From contig NC_133157.1 of assembly GCF_040802235.1 (NCBI RefSeq), positions 26,615,501-26,679,500 on the forward strand: a stretch of DNA of 64,000 bases, given 5' to 3'. Positions within the stretch are counted from its first letter, which is position 1. The number at the start of each line of letters is the position of its first letter. Below the pieces are notes generated by a model that was not told where the DNA came from, ran no database searches, and saw only the letters and a list, made by a program, of their open reading frames with translations. The position numbers were made by a program, and so were the translations under genes. Source of the stretch: Manis javanica. Taxonomy: Eukaryota > Chordata > Mammalia > Pholidota > Manidae. Positions 22,711-32,834 of the stretch are shown piece by piece.

Positions 22711-23469
22711 TCTTCCCTGGGCAACAGAAAACATTACTCTCTGAAGTGATTGCTTTATTTCTAATTAATCTGCAATAGGAAAGAGGGATCTTTCTTTTCC
22801 AATTTCTCTGGGGTTGTCCAGAGGAATTTATAAGAATTTCCTATCTGGGGGTCAGTGAAATTATTGCTATTTTTCTTTGTTTAGGGTCCTACCGATCCTA
22901 TGACTACTTTGGACTTACCACTGGTGACATTCCAAAGCCTGCCCTGTAGGAGACATTCCTGAACCAAGTGGGTAATAGTCCCTTTTCTCCACATTAATAT
23001 CTTTAATATCACCAATGCCTGTATCTCTCATTTCTTTTCTTAGACTAAGGGTATTTCCTTGTAGGCTTCTTGAGGCTCTCCCTTTTGTGAACTTGGTGAC
23101 TCTACATAGCCATGCCTCTCTTTCTACCTCTTGGGCAGACTACTTGCCTTGTCTGTTACTGGTTCTATTTCATACTTGCCTAAGAAGGGGAATATGATTA
23201 GTAATAGTTGCTCTGCTTTTCTCTTATTGCAAAGACATTACCTGTAATATTTTTGTTAAACATCACACCATTCTGCAGCATAAAACTGAATATCCAATAT
23301 TAGCGTTTAATTTGTATCTTCATATGTTGGCTAAATGCCGTCAAGCTAGTGATTCACTAATACTGCAAGGAAACCCGTTAGAGTAGAACTCTCCCTATTC
23401 CCCTGTCTCCTAGTTTTTCAAATGAAGAACGTTCCACAGAGTGAGAGAAGTGCTGTGAAAAGTGGATGG
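22711..23469. other. Intergenic DNA, nothing assigned
   Basis: A pyrimidine-rich stretch at 22990-23200 is open for 60 codons but shows no domain. Confidence 0.4.
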
Positions 23470-23640
23470 ATGAGCTGGTACATTTGATCCACACCATTGA
23501 GAAAACTGAGATTCCGAGAAGTTAAATTACTTACATAGGCTATAGACTGCTAAGGTAGATGTGGAGTGAGATTTCCATCTAAATGGTGTGACTGACTGCA
23601 CATCCAGTCTCCTAACTTCAATGTTTCCTGCCTCCCTTGA
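23470..23640 (-). repeat. MIR SINE fragment
   Basis: 'cattgagaaaactgagattc', 'gagaagttaaattacttac' and 'gtggagtgagatttcca' give the antisense MIR order ('gaggaaactgaggc / gaggttaagtaactt / gagccaggattcga'). Confidence 0.6.
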
Positions 23641-24079
23641 TAAACTAAACATTCTTGCACCCTAAAAATTCAGCTTCTCTAAAGTACATCACTGAAATAC
23701 CCATGAACCTAGGTTTATTCAGCAGTTTTCTGGTTGGTTAAAACACTTCTTTCTTGATTATTAGTATTACCTGTAAGTACAGGAATATTACTGAATTTCT
23801 CAGTATAATGAATTACTGGGCTCAAGACAAAATCAAAGTATTATCCACTCTTATTCATGGCCTTTGCCACAAGCACAGAAGATTGGTCTTTGTAGTTCCA
23901 TGAGTTCAACTACATATCCAGTTAAAAGCTTTGAAGAAATTCTGAGGTTAAGTCCAGTAAGAATATATTAACTTTCTTTACCTCTAATATCTTTGGATTA
24001 ATTCTCCTGTTTTAGATGGAACCAGACCTCAGGATATTTCCCTCATGAAAAGTAAGCAGTAAAGGAAATAATATATTTT
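23641..24079. other. Intergenic DNA, nothing assigned
   Basis: Nothing identifiable on either strand. Confidence 0.4.
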
Positions 24080-24265
24080 TATAGTCAAGACTGTGATTTG
24101 AAAACTATCTTTCCCAGTTAGAACCTGTATGATCTTCACTTTTCTGAGTTTCAGTCTTTTCATCTATAAGTTAAGAGCAAGGAAATACATACCGTTGAAG
24201 ATTATTGTGAAAATTTAGTAAGAAATAGTAAAATGTGAGTATATAGCACAATGCCTTGCACTTTA
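24080..24265 (+). repeat. MIR SINE fragment
   Basis: 'ctgtatgatcttcacttttc', 'tgagtttcagtcttttcatc' and 'tataagttaagagcaagg', then 'gttgaagattattgtgaaaa' and a terminal 'gcacaatgccttgcac'. Sense MIR order. Confidence 0.6.
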
Positions 24266-26162
24266 GCTTTGCAGTCAAATTCTCTAGTTTCTTATCCTTA
24301 TCTTCCTTTTCTGTTTCTTACTTTTTCTCTTCTTTATGAAGCCGAGTTTCCTATAAGAATTTAAGTATGAATACTTCCCTCCAAATTTTTTTCTTTATCC
24401 AGTAAATTTTAATTTGGCAGAATTCAATCATATTTGGTTTCTTAGCAGGGGTAATATTAAACATATTTTGCAAAGACTATGGCATAGCTACCAACCAATC
24501 AGAAAGGACACAACTATAAATAACTAGTACAGCTGCACTTCTGGGTACAAGCTCAGGTCTGGTTTTATGAGGTTTTAATTTTTTGGTTGTAATTTTTTTT
24601 CTGATCAATAAGCCAAGTTGATATTTAATTGGCATACATTACAGTGGTCACACTGGTTATTTATGGCAGGTATTCATTCTGATATATTGAAGTCCTTGCC
24701 ATAGAAGTTTTTAAACATTTTGTATATCACTGCTATTCATTATTCATTTAGACATGTGTTGTAATTATCCCAGATGATGAGCTTTTTAATCAATTAATAA
24801 ATTATTTTTAATTGAGAGAATATGGACTGTTTATTTGAAATTTGCTTCTTCTTGCTTTTAGTTTAACAGAATAGAAATTTTTATATGTTCCATATATGCT
24901 TAGAACAATCTATATTCCATAATGGTTGGGTTATTAAGCTTGATAATTGTGGTTTTTTCAAATGAAAGACTTCTCATATCCATTCTGGATGCAAATATTT
25001 CTACACTTGTGGAACCAGGTTTTCTCTTCAGTAACTTGGGGAAATATCAGCTCCTAAAGAGTTACGAGATCCAATAATATGATCTTGATAAATTATTTTG
25101 GAAACTCTATGTATGATCCTCAATTTGTTTATTCATGTATTTACTTGCTTATGCATTAATGCCACATATTTATGGAAATAGTGTACTGTGCACCAGGCAT
25201 AAATCTTAGGTGCCTTCTAGGTGTGCACTAATGAAAAAAATTATACTTATGTTTCTTTTTCTCAAAGTTATAATTTTAGCCCTTCTCACAAGTATTTCAG
25301 TATTTGGTGAACTACTCAGTGCTGTCTTTTCATATGGTTATATTATTATTATTTTGTCATTTTTAGTACACTTAAGAGACTTTCATAATCTACATTATTA
25401 AAATGAGAAAGCAACTGAAGAATAAATATAAACATCTCGCCCAGTACCTTCTTTTACTGAGTTGTGTAGGGATATGACAGTCTGACCAAATCTACTGCTT
25501 TTGCTCTGATTTCCTACATTTCTGAAGGAGAGAACTGCATATTTCATTGCTGTTAAAGATGCGTCAATACAAACTAAACACCTGACAGAGCTGTTTATTT
25601 ACTAGAAGTAAAAGCTGAGCGACAGATTCAAACCTCTGAAGATATGGCGTTAGAAGGCTACTGGTTCTGGGTTATAGAAAGGAATAAACAAAAACTGAAA
25701 CGAGTACTGGAAGCAGCTAAGAAGCTGCCATTTTCATGGTGATGAACCATAGCCAGAGTGGTGCTGGCAGGAATAAGAAGCAAACAGGGAGGCTCAAGGC
25801 CCTTGTGTTTTGTTCATCCAACCTCCCATTCTCTCTCTAGTAACTACTGTTTCGGAAGAATTTAGCAGAAACTAGGTAGCAAAGGAGAAATGTGGTTTTC
25901 AGTGTCCTAATCCTAAGTCACAAAGCTGAGTGTAGAAAAGTGGATTTGAAGCTAAAAAAAGTAGTTTAATAGCCTGCATCCAGCACTATTTAGTGCTAAT
26001 GTATGAATTTACTTTTTTAATCTAATGAAGTAACAGTAATTAGGAAGAAAAGAAGATATTCGGGCTTACCCTTACAATTTAGAAGTAGTTATAGACTTTT
26101 ATTTTAGATTTGTGTCCTATATTTAAACTCCCATAGATTCCTCAAAGGGATAGAGTGTTTCT
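24266..26162. other. Intergenic DNA, mostly unassigned; weak L2 scrap at about 25130-25250
   Basis: 25130-25250 has 'tactgtgcaccaggcataaatctta', like the antisense L2 3' end ('ctatgtgccaggcactgttcta'). The somewhat GC-richer 25500-25870 may be an LTR or DNA-transposon relic but could not be named. Confidence 0.35.
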
Positions 26163-26175
26163 TCTATTGACATAT
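26163..26175 (+). repeat. Left target-site duplication of the second L1 (separated by nesting)
   Basis: tctattgacatat here recurs at 38757-38769, immediately after the 5' end of the right-hand L1. It also overlaps the left duplication of the left-hand L1 (26167-26181). Confidence 0.65.
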
Positions 26176-26508
26176 GTTTTTTTTGATATTGTTAATGTAC
26201 AATTACTTGAACAACATTATGTTTACTAAACTTCCCCTATTGTCAAGTCCCCCCCACATACCCCATTACAGTCACTGTCCATCAGTGTAGTAAGATGCTA
26301 TGGAATCATTACTTGTCTTCTCTGTATATACTGCCTTCCCCATGTCCCACCCCCTACATTATGTGTGCTAATCATAATGCCCCATTTTCCCCTTTATCCC
26401 TCCCTTCCCACCCATCCTCCCCAGTTCCTTTCCCTTTGGTAACTGTTAGTTCATTGTTGGGTACTGTGAGTCTGCTGGTGTTTTGTTCCTTCAGGTTTTT
26501 CTTTGTTC

Positions 26509-29500
26509 TTATACTCCACACATGAGTGAAATCATTTGATACTTGTCTTTCTCCGCCTGGCTTATTTTACTGAGCATAATACCCTCTAGCTCCATCCATG
26601 TTGTTGCAAATGGTAGGATTTGTTTTCTTCTTATGGCTCAATAACATTTCATTGTGTCTATGTACCACCTCTTCTTTATCCATACATCTACTGATGGACA
26701 CTTAGGTTGCTTTCATTTCTTGGCTATTGTAAATGGTGCTGTGATAAACATGGAAGTGCATATGTCTTTTTCAAATTGGGCTGCTGGATTCTTAGGGTAA
26801 ATTCCTAAGAGTGGAATTTCTGGGTCAAATGGTATTTCTATTTTGAGGAACCTCCATACTGCTTTCCACAATTGCTGAACTAGTTTACATTCCCACCAGC
26901 AGTGTAGGAGGGTTCCGCTTTCTCCACATCCTTGTCAACATTTATTGTTGTTTGTCTTTTGGATGATGGCCATCCTAACTGGTGGGAAGTAATATCTCAT
27001 TGTGGTTTTAATTTGCATTTCCCTGATGATTAGTGATGTGGAGCATATTTTCATATGTCTGTTGGCCATCTAAATTTCTTCTTTGGAGAAGTGACTGTTC
27101 AGATCCTGTGCCCATTTTCTTTTTTTGAGAGGGCATCCCTCATATTTATTGATCAAATGGTTGTTAACAACAATAAAATTCTGGATAGGGGACTCATTTT
27201 TTAATTGGATTATTTTCTTTTTGTTTGTTGAGGTTATGTGAGCTCTTTATATGTTTTGGGTGTCAACCCTTTATTGGATCTGTCATTTATGAATATATTC
27301 TCCCATACTATAGGATGCCTTTTTGTTCTACTGATGGTAACCTTTGCTGTACAGAAGCTTTTCAGTTTGATGTAGTCCCATGTGTTCATTTGTTATTTTG
27401 TTTCCATTGCCTGAGGAGATATGTTCATGAAGAAGTTGCTCATGTTTATGTCCAAGAGATTTTTGCCTATATTTTTTCTAAGAGTTTTATGGTTTCATGA
27501 CTTACATTCATGTCTTTGATCCATTTTGAATTTACTTTTGTGTACGGTGTTAGACACTCCAGTTTCATTCTCTCACATGCAGCTGTCCAGTTTTGCCAAT
27601 ACCAGCTGTTGAAGAGGCTGTCATTTCCCCATTGTATGTCCATGGCTCCTTTATCATATATTAATTGACCATATATGCTTGGGTTAATATGTGGACTCTA
27701 TTCTGTTCCACTGGTCTATGGTTCTGTTCTTGTGCCAGTACCAAATTGTCTGTGGCTTTGTAGTAGAGCTTGAAGTCAGGGAGCATATTCCCCCTGCTTT
27801 ATTCTTCCTTCTCAGTATTGCTTTGGCTATATTGCGTCTTTTGTGTTTGCATATGAATTTTAGATCTATTTGCTCTACTTTATTGAAGAATGCTGTAGGT
27901 ATTTTGATAGGGATTGCATTGAATCTGCTTTAGGCAGGATGGCCATTTTGACAATATTAATTCTTCCTAGCCAAGAGCATGGGATGAATTTCCATTTATT
28001 AGTGTCTTCTTTAATTTATTTTAAGAGTCTACTGTAGTTTCTAGTATATAGGTCTTTCACTTCCTTGGTTAGGTTTATTCCTGGGTATGTTATTCTTTTT
28101 GATGCAATTGTGAATGGAATTGTTTTCCTGATTTCCCTTTCTGCTAGTTTATCATTACTGTATAGGAATGCAACAGATTTTTGTATATTAATTTTGTATT
28201 CCACAACTTTGCTGAATTCAGATATTAGATCTAGTAGTTTTGGCATGGATTCTTTACGGTTTTTGATGTACAATATCATGTCATCTGCAAACAGGGACAG
28301 TTTGACTTCTTCCTTGCCAGTCTGGATGCCTCTTATTTCTTTGTGTCGTCTGATTGCCATTGCTTGGACCTCCAGAACTATGCTGAATAAAAGTGGAGAG
28401 AGTGGGCATCCTTGTCTTATTCCCGATCTTATAGGAAAAGCTTTCAGATTCTCACTGTTAAGTATAATGTTGACTGTGGGTTTATTATACATGGCCTTTA
28501 TTATGTTGAGGTTTTTGCTCTATATACCTATTTTGTTGAGAGTTTTTATCATGAATTGATGTTGAATTTTGTCAAATGCTTTTCCAGCATCTATGGAGAT
28601 AATCATGTGGTTTTTGTCCTTCTTTTGTTGATGTGGTGCATGATATTGATGGATTTTCGAATGCTGTACCATCCTTACATCCCTGGGATGAATCCCACTT
28701 CATCATGATGAATGATCTTTTTGATGTATTTTTGAATTCAGTTTGATAATATTTTGTTGAGTATTTTTGCATCTATGTTCATCAGGGATATTGGCCTGTA
28801 ATTTTATGCTTTTTTTGTGGTGTCTTTGCCGGGTTTTGGTATTTGAGTAATCTTGGCCTTACACATGAGTTGGGGAGTTTTGCCTCCTCTTCTACTTTTT
28901 GGAAAACTTTAAGGAGGATGTGTATTAGGGCTTCACGAAATGTTTGATAAAATTCAGTAGTGAAACCATCTGGTCCAGTGATTTTGTTCTTACATAGTAT
29001 TTTGATAACCAATTCAATTTCCTTGCTGGTAATTAGTCTGTTCAGATTTTCTGTTTCTTCCTCGGTCAGCTTTGGAAGGTTGTATTTTTCTACAAAGTTG
29101 TCCATTTCTTCTAAGTTATCCAGCTTGTTACCATATAATTTTTCATAGTATTCTGTCATAATTCTTTTTATTTCTGTGGTGTCCGTGGTGATTTTTCCTT
29201 TCTCATTTCTGATTCTGTTTATGTGTTTAGACTCTCTTTTTTTCTTGATTAGTCTGTCTAGGGGTTTATTTATTTTGTTTATCTTCCTGAATAACCAGCT
29301 CCTGCTTTCATTGATTCTTTCTATTGTTTTATTCTTCTCAATTTTACTTATTTCTCCTTTAATCTTTATTATGTACCTCTTTCTACTGACTTTGGGCCTC
29401 ATTTGTTCTTCCTTTTCTAGTTTCATTAATTGTGAGTTTATACTGTTCATTTGGCATTGTACTTCTTTCCTGAGGGACGCCTGTATTGCAATATATTTCC

Positions 29501-30384
29501 CTCTTAGCACGGCCTTTGCTGCATCCCACAGACTTTGTGTTGCTGGATCATTGTTGTCATTTGTCTCCATATATTGCTTGATCTCTGTTTTTATTTGATC
29601 ATTGATCCATTGATTATTTAGGAGCGTGTTATTAAGCCTCCATATGTTTGTGGGGTTTTTTGTTTTCCTTGTGTAATTTATTTCTGGTTTCATACCTTTG
29701 TGATCTAAGAAGCTGGTTGGTAGAATTTCAGTCTTTTTGAATTTACTGTGGCTCTTTTTGTGTCCTAGTATATGATCTATTCTTGAAAATGTTCCAAGTG
29801 CACTTGAGAAGAATGTGTATCCTGCTGTGTTTGAGTGGAGTGTTCTGTAGATGTCTGTTAGGTCCATTTGTTCTGTTATGTTGTTCAGTACCTATGTCTC
29901 TTTATTTATTTTCTGTCTGGTTGATCTGTCCTTTGGAGTGAGTGGTGTTTTGAAGTCTCCTAAAATGAATACATTGCATTCTATTTCCCCCTTTTATTCT
30001 GGTAGTATTTGTTTCACATATGTAGGTTATCCTGTGTTAGGTGTATAGATATTTTTAATAGGTATATCATCTTGTTGGACTGGCCCCTTTATCCTTATGT
30101 AATGTCCTTCTTTGTCTCTTGTGACTTTCTTTGTTTTGAAGTCTATTTTGTCTGATAGAAGTACTGCAATGCCTGCTTTTTTATTCCTGTTAGTTGCATG
30201 AAATATCTTTTTCCATCCCTTTACTTTCAGTCTATATGTCTTTGGGTTGGAAGTGAGTCTCTTGTAGGCAGCATAAAGACAGGTCTTGTTCTTTAACCCA
30301 TTCAGTGACTCTATGTCTTTTAATTGGTGCATTCAGATCATTTACATTTAGTGTGGTTATTGACAGGTATGTACTTATTGCCAT
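26509..30384 (-). pseudogene. L1-A ORF2 (endonuclease-reverse transcriptase), degraded
   Basis: The expected start is ATG 30384-30382 (MAIST...ITTLNVN context) and the expected stop TAA at 26511-26509 after a MCGV end. That spans 3876 bases, matching the usual ORF2 length of about 1275-1290 codons. The endonuclease part (about 30384-29600) contains KGWKKIFHA and DKEGHYI. The reverse transcriptase contains [13 protein letters not shown] and the catalytic FADDM box near 28280, and the protein is open for 361 codons at 29867-28782. Frameshifts, in-frame stops and the nested insertion at 27121-27194 break it. In a live element the protein nicks DNA and primes reverse transcription at the target site. 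Confidence 0.85.
27121..27194 (-). mobile_element. 74-bp nested retro-insertion with AATAAA and A-tail
   Basis: This segment is absent from the equivalent point of the right-hand L1, where 'cagcccattttttaattg' is continuous. On the minus strand it ends with AATAAA (27150-27145), 18 more bases, then a run of A's, i.e. the 3' end of a polyadenylated transcript. CATTTT(C/T)T-like sequence on both sides (27113-27120 and 27195 onward) would be the target-site duplication. The source transcript was not identified with certainty. Confidence 0.65.
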
Positions 30385-30483
30385 TGCAGGCTTTAGGTTC
30401 ATTGTTACCAAAGGTTCAAGGGTAATTCCCTTACTATTTAGCAGTCTAATTTAACTCACTTCATGTGCTATTATAAACACAAC

Positions 30484-31474
30484 CTAAAGGTTCTTCTCTT
30501 TTCTTTTTCCTCCTTTTACTTCCTCCTCCATTCTTTGTATGTTATGAATCATATTCTGTGCTCTTTGTCTATCCCTTGGGTGACATCTATTTAGCCTTAG
30601 AAATACTTCCATCTGTAGGAGTCCCTCCATAATGCACTGTAGAGGTTTTTTGTAGGAGGTAAATTCTCTCGACTTCCTCTTATCTGAAAATTTTTTAATC
30701 CCTCCTTCAAATTTTAATGATAACCTTGCCAGGTATGGTATTCTTGGTTCAAGGCCCTTCTGTTTCATTGCATTAAATATGTCATGCCACTCCCTTCTGG
30801 CCTTAAGGTTTCTCTTGAGAAGTCTGATGATAGCATGATGGGTTTTCCTTTGTATGTGTTTTTCTCTCTCTCACTGCTTTTAAAAGTCTGTTTTTATCCT
30901 TTATCTTTACCATTTTACTTATTATATGTCTTGATGTTGTCTTCCTTGGGTCCCTTGTGTTGTGAGATCTGTGGACCTCCATGGCCTGAGAGACTATCTC
31001 CTTCCCCAGATTGGGGAAGTTTTCAGTAATTACCTCCTCAATGATACTTTATATCCCTTTTTCTCTCTCTTCTTCTGGTACACCTATAATATTAATATTG
31101 TTCCACTTGGATTGGTCACACAGTTCTCTCAATATTCTTCCATTCTTAGAGATTCTTTTTCCTCATTATGCCTCAGCTTCTTTGCATTCCTCTTCTCTAA
31201 TTTCTATTTGATTTACCGTCTCTTCTACTACATCTAATCTGCTTTTAAATCCCTCCATTGTATGTTTCATTTCAGATATGGAATTTCTTAATGATTGAAT
31301 CTCCAACTTAAATTTGTTCCTGAGTTCTTAAATATTTTTCTGTACCTCCATAAGCATGTTTATGATTTTTATTTTGAACTCTCTTTCAGGCAGATTGGTG
31401 AGTTCAGTTTCATTAGGCCCTTTTTCTTGGGTTTGTGTGATTTTTGTCTGAACCATGTTCTTTTCATGTTTCAT
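30484..31474 (-). pseudogene. L1-A ORF1 (RNA-binding chaperone protein), degraded
   Basis: Start ATG is near 31474 with the typical N-terminal context ETELTNLPEREFKIKI. The C-terminal domain is recognisable at 30768-30484 (GLEPRIPYLARLSLKFEGGI, FSDKRKSREF). An in-frame stop lies in the coiled-coil part. The usual stop after the I-M-E-G-L-L motif is lost (TAG in the right-hand L1, CAG here), so the frame reads on into the inter-ORF region, which is itself about 75 bases shorter than in its neighbour. ORF1p coats L1 RNA in cis. Confidence 0.8.
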
Positions 31475-32416
31475 TTTTCTGTGTGGTGCCCACTAGTGCC
31501 CAGAAGCTCCAGTCTCTGGAGCTGCTCAGCCCCTAGAGTTAAACTGGGGGTCATAGGGGAATGGGGCTTGTGCCTTGGGGGAGAGAAGATCTGTTTCCTG
31601 ATTCCCGTCTGCAGTGCTTGTCTCAAGTGTCAGAGCCCGTTGGCCAAGCACACAGGTGTAAGCCTCTGCTTTGTGTCTATATCTGTTGTAGGCTGGGCCT
31701 CCTTCTTTCTGGCCTGACACCAGTGCAGTGATTGCTGGTTTGCGAACCAGTGCTGGCAGGCTAAGAGGGAGGTGTAGCTGGCTGCGTGTCACAGTGGGTG
31801 GCTTTGGAGCTGAGTAGGTAGCCAGTGGGATGGGATGCCTGAAGCTCCTCAAAATTCCCAACCAGATGGGCAGAGCACATCCAGACAACCTTGTCCAGCT
31901 CTCCTGTCCCCCACGCAGCAAGCTCCATGCAAACCCCACTCCTTCAGCAGCCCTCTCACTGCTAGGAAGCCTCCCAAACCACCTGCCTTTCCTTTGTCCC
32001 AGAGCGGCCAGGTGTGGATCCCTTCTCCACAAATGGCTGCGATCTGTCTCTCAAACCCTCCACCTGTCTGAGTTCCCCAACGTCTAGAGCACCACACAGT
32101 GTAGGTTTCTGCTCCCAAAGCAGATTTCCAGGGCTGGGTGTTCAGTTCTAGGCTTCCACCCACTCCCCTGCTCTGTTTCTCTTCCTCCTGCCAGTAAGCT
32201 AGTGTTGGGGAAGGGCTTGGGTCCCGCCTGATAAAGGCTTTCATACATTACTCTGTGTTCGTGAAGTCTGCTCTGTCCGTGAGGTCTGCATACAGTCTGG
32301 TTCAGCCTTTTTTTTTGTTGCTGTTTTAGGGTCAGTTGTAGCAATTGACTATATTTTCATACTTGTGGTTTTGGGAGGAATTCTCCTTCTCACCTCTCAG
32401 GCCGCCATCTTGAATC
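31475..32416 (-). promoter_or_regulatory. L1-A 5'UTR (internal promoter region)
   Basis: GC-richer than the surroundings, as expected for an L1 internal promoter, and collinear with 582-1531 and 37830-38756. It contains minus-strand frames of 168 and 131 codons. Part of one (around 32030-31849) is open in the same frame in all three L1 5'UTR copies in this window. Activity is unknown. Confidence 0.7.
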
Positions 32417-32834
32417 TTGACATATGTTTTTATATAATATTTTATCAAGTGTATTTTACAATTTTTTGTATACACAAAAGTGTATTATACAATTTTTTAT
32501 CAAGAGTGTATTGATATACACTCTTATGAAGAATTCACATGAAAAACAATGTGGTTATTGAATTCACCCATATTATCCAGTGCCCCCCTTACCCCATTGT
32601 AGTCATTGTCCATCACTGTATTAAGATCCAACAGAGTCACTACTTGTCTTCACTGTGCTACACTCTCTTCCCCATAATCCCCCCACAACGTGTGTAGTAA
32701 TCATAATGCCCCTCAATGCCCTTCTCTCTCCCTCCCCACCCATGCTCCCCCACCCCTCCCCTTTGGTAAGTGCTAGTCCCTTCTTGGTGTTTGTGAGTCT
32801 GCTGCTGTTTTGTTTCTTCAGTTATGCTTCATTT

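Larger units (their letters stand above)
26167..32431 (-). mobile_element. Full-length LINE-1 (L1-A), antisense, with 15-bp target-site duplication
   Basis: The duplication ttgacatatgttttt flanks the element at 26167-26181 and 32417-32431, so the L1 body is about 26182-32416 (6.2 kb). Read on the minus strand it has a 5'UTR of about 940 bases beginning ATTCAAGATGGCGGCCTGAG, then ORF1, a shortened inter-ORF spacer, ORF2, and a 3'UTR ending in a short poly(A). Both ORFs carry stops and frameshifts, so it cannot retrotranspose itself. The intact duplication and complete length indicate relatively recent insertion. It contains a 74-bp nested retro-insertion at 27121-27194. Confidence 0.93.

Noticed and set aside
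28065-29598. Long + strand open frames (164 and 140 codons) opposite L1-A ORF2
   Set aside because: They are the antisense of a reverse-transcriptase pseudogene. The hydrophobic, Phe/Leu/Ser-rich composition is a by-product of the A-rich L1 sense strand.
31526-32032. 168-codon minus frame in the L1-A 5'UTR as a host gene
   Set aside because: It lies wholly inside the L1 5'UTR and is collinear with repeat sequence. It is discussed only as a possible L1 5'UTR frame.
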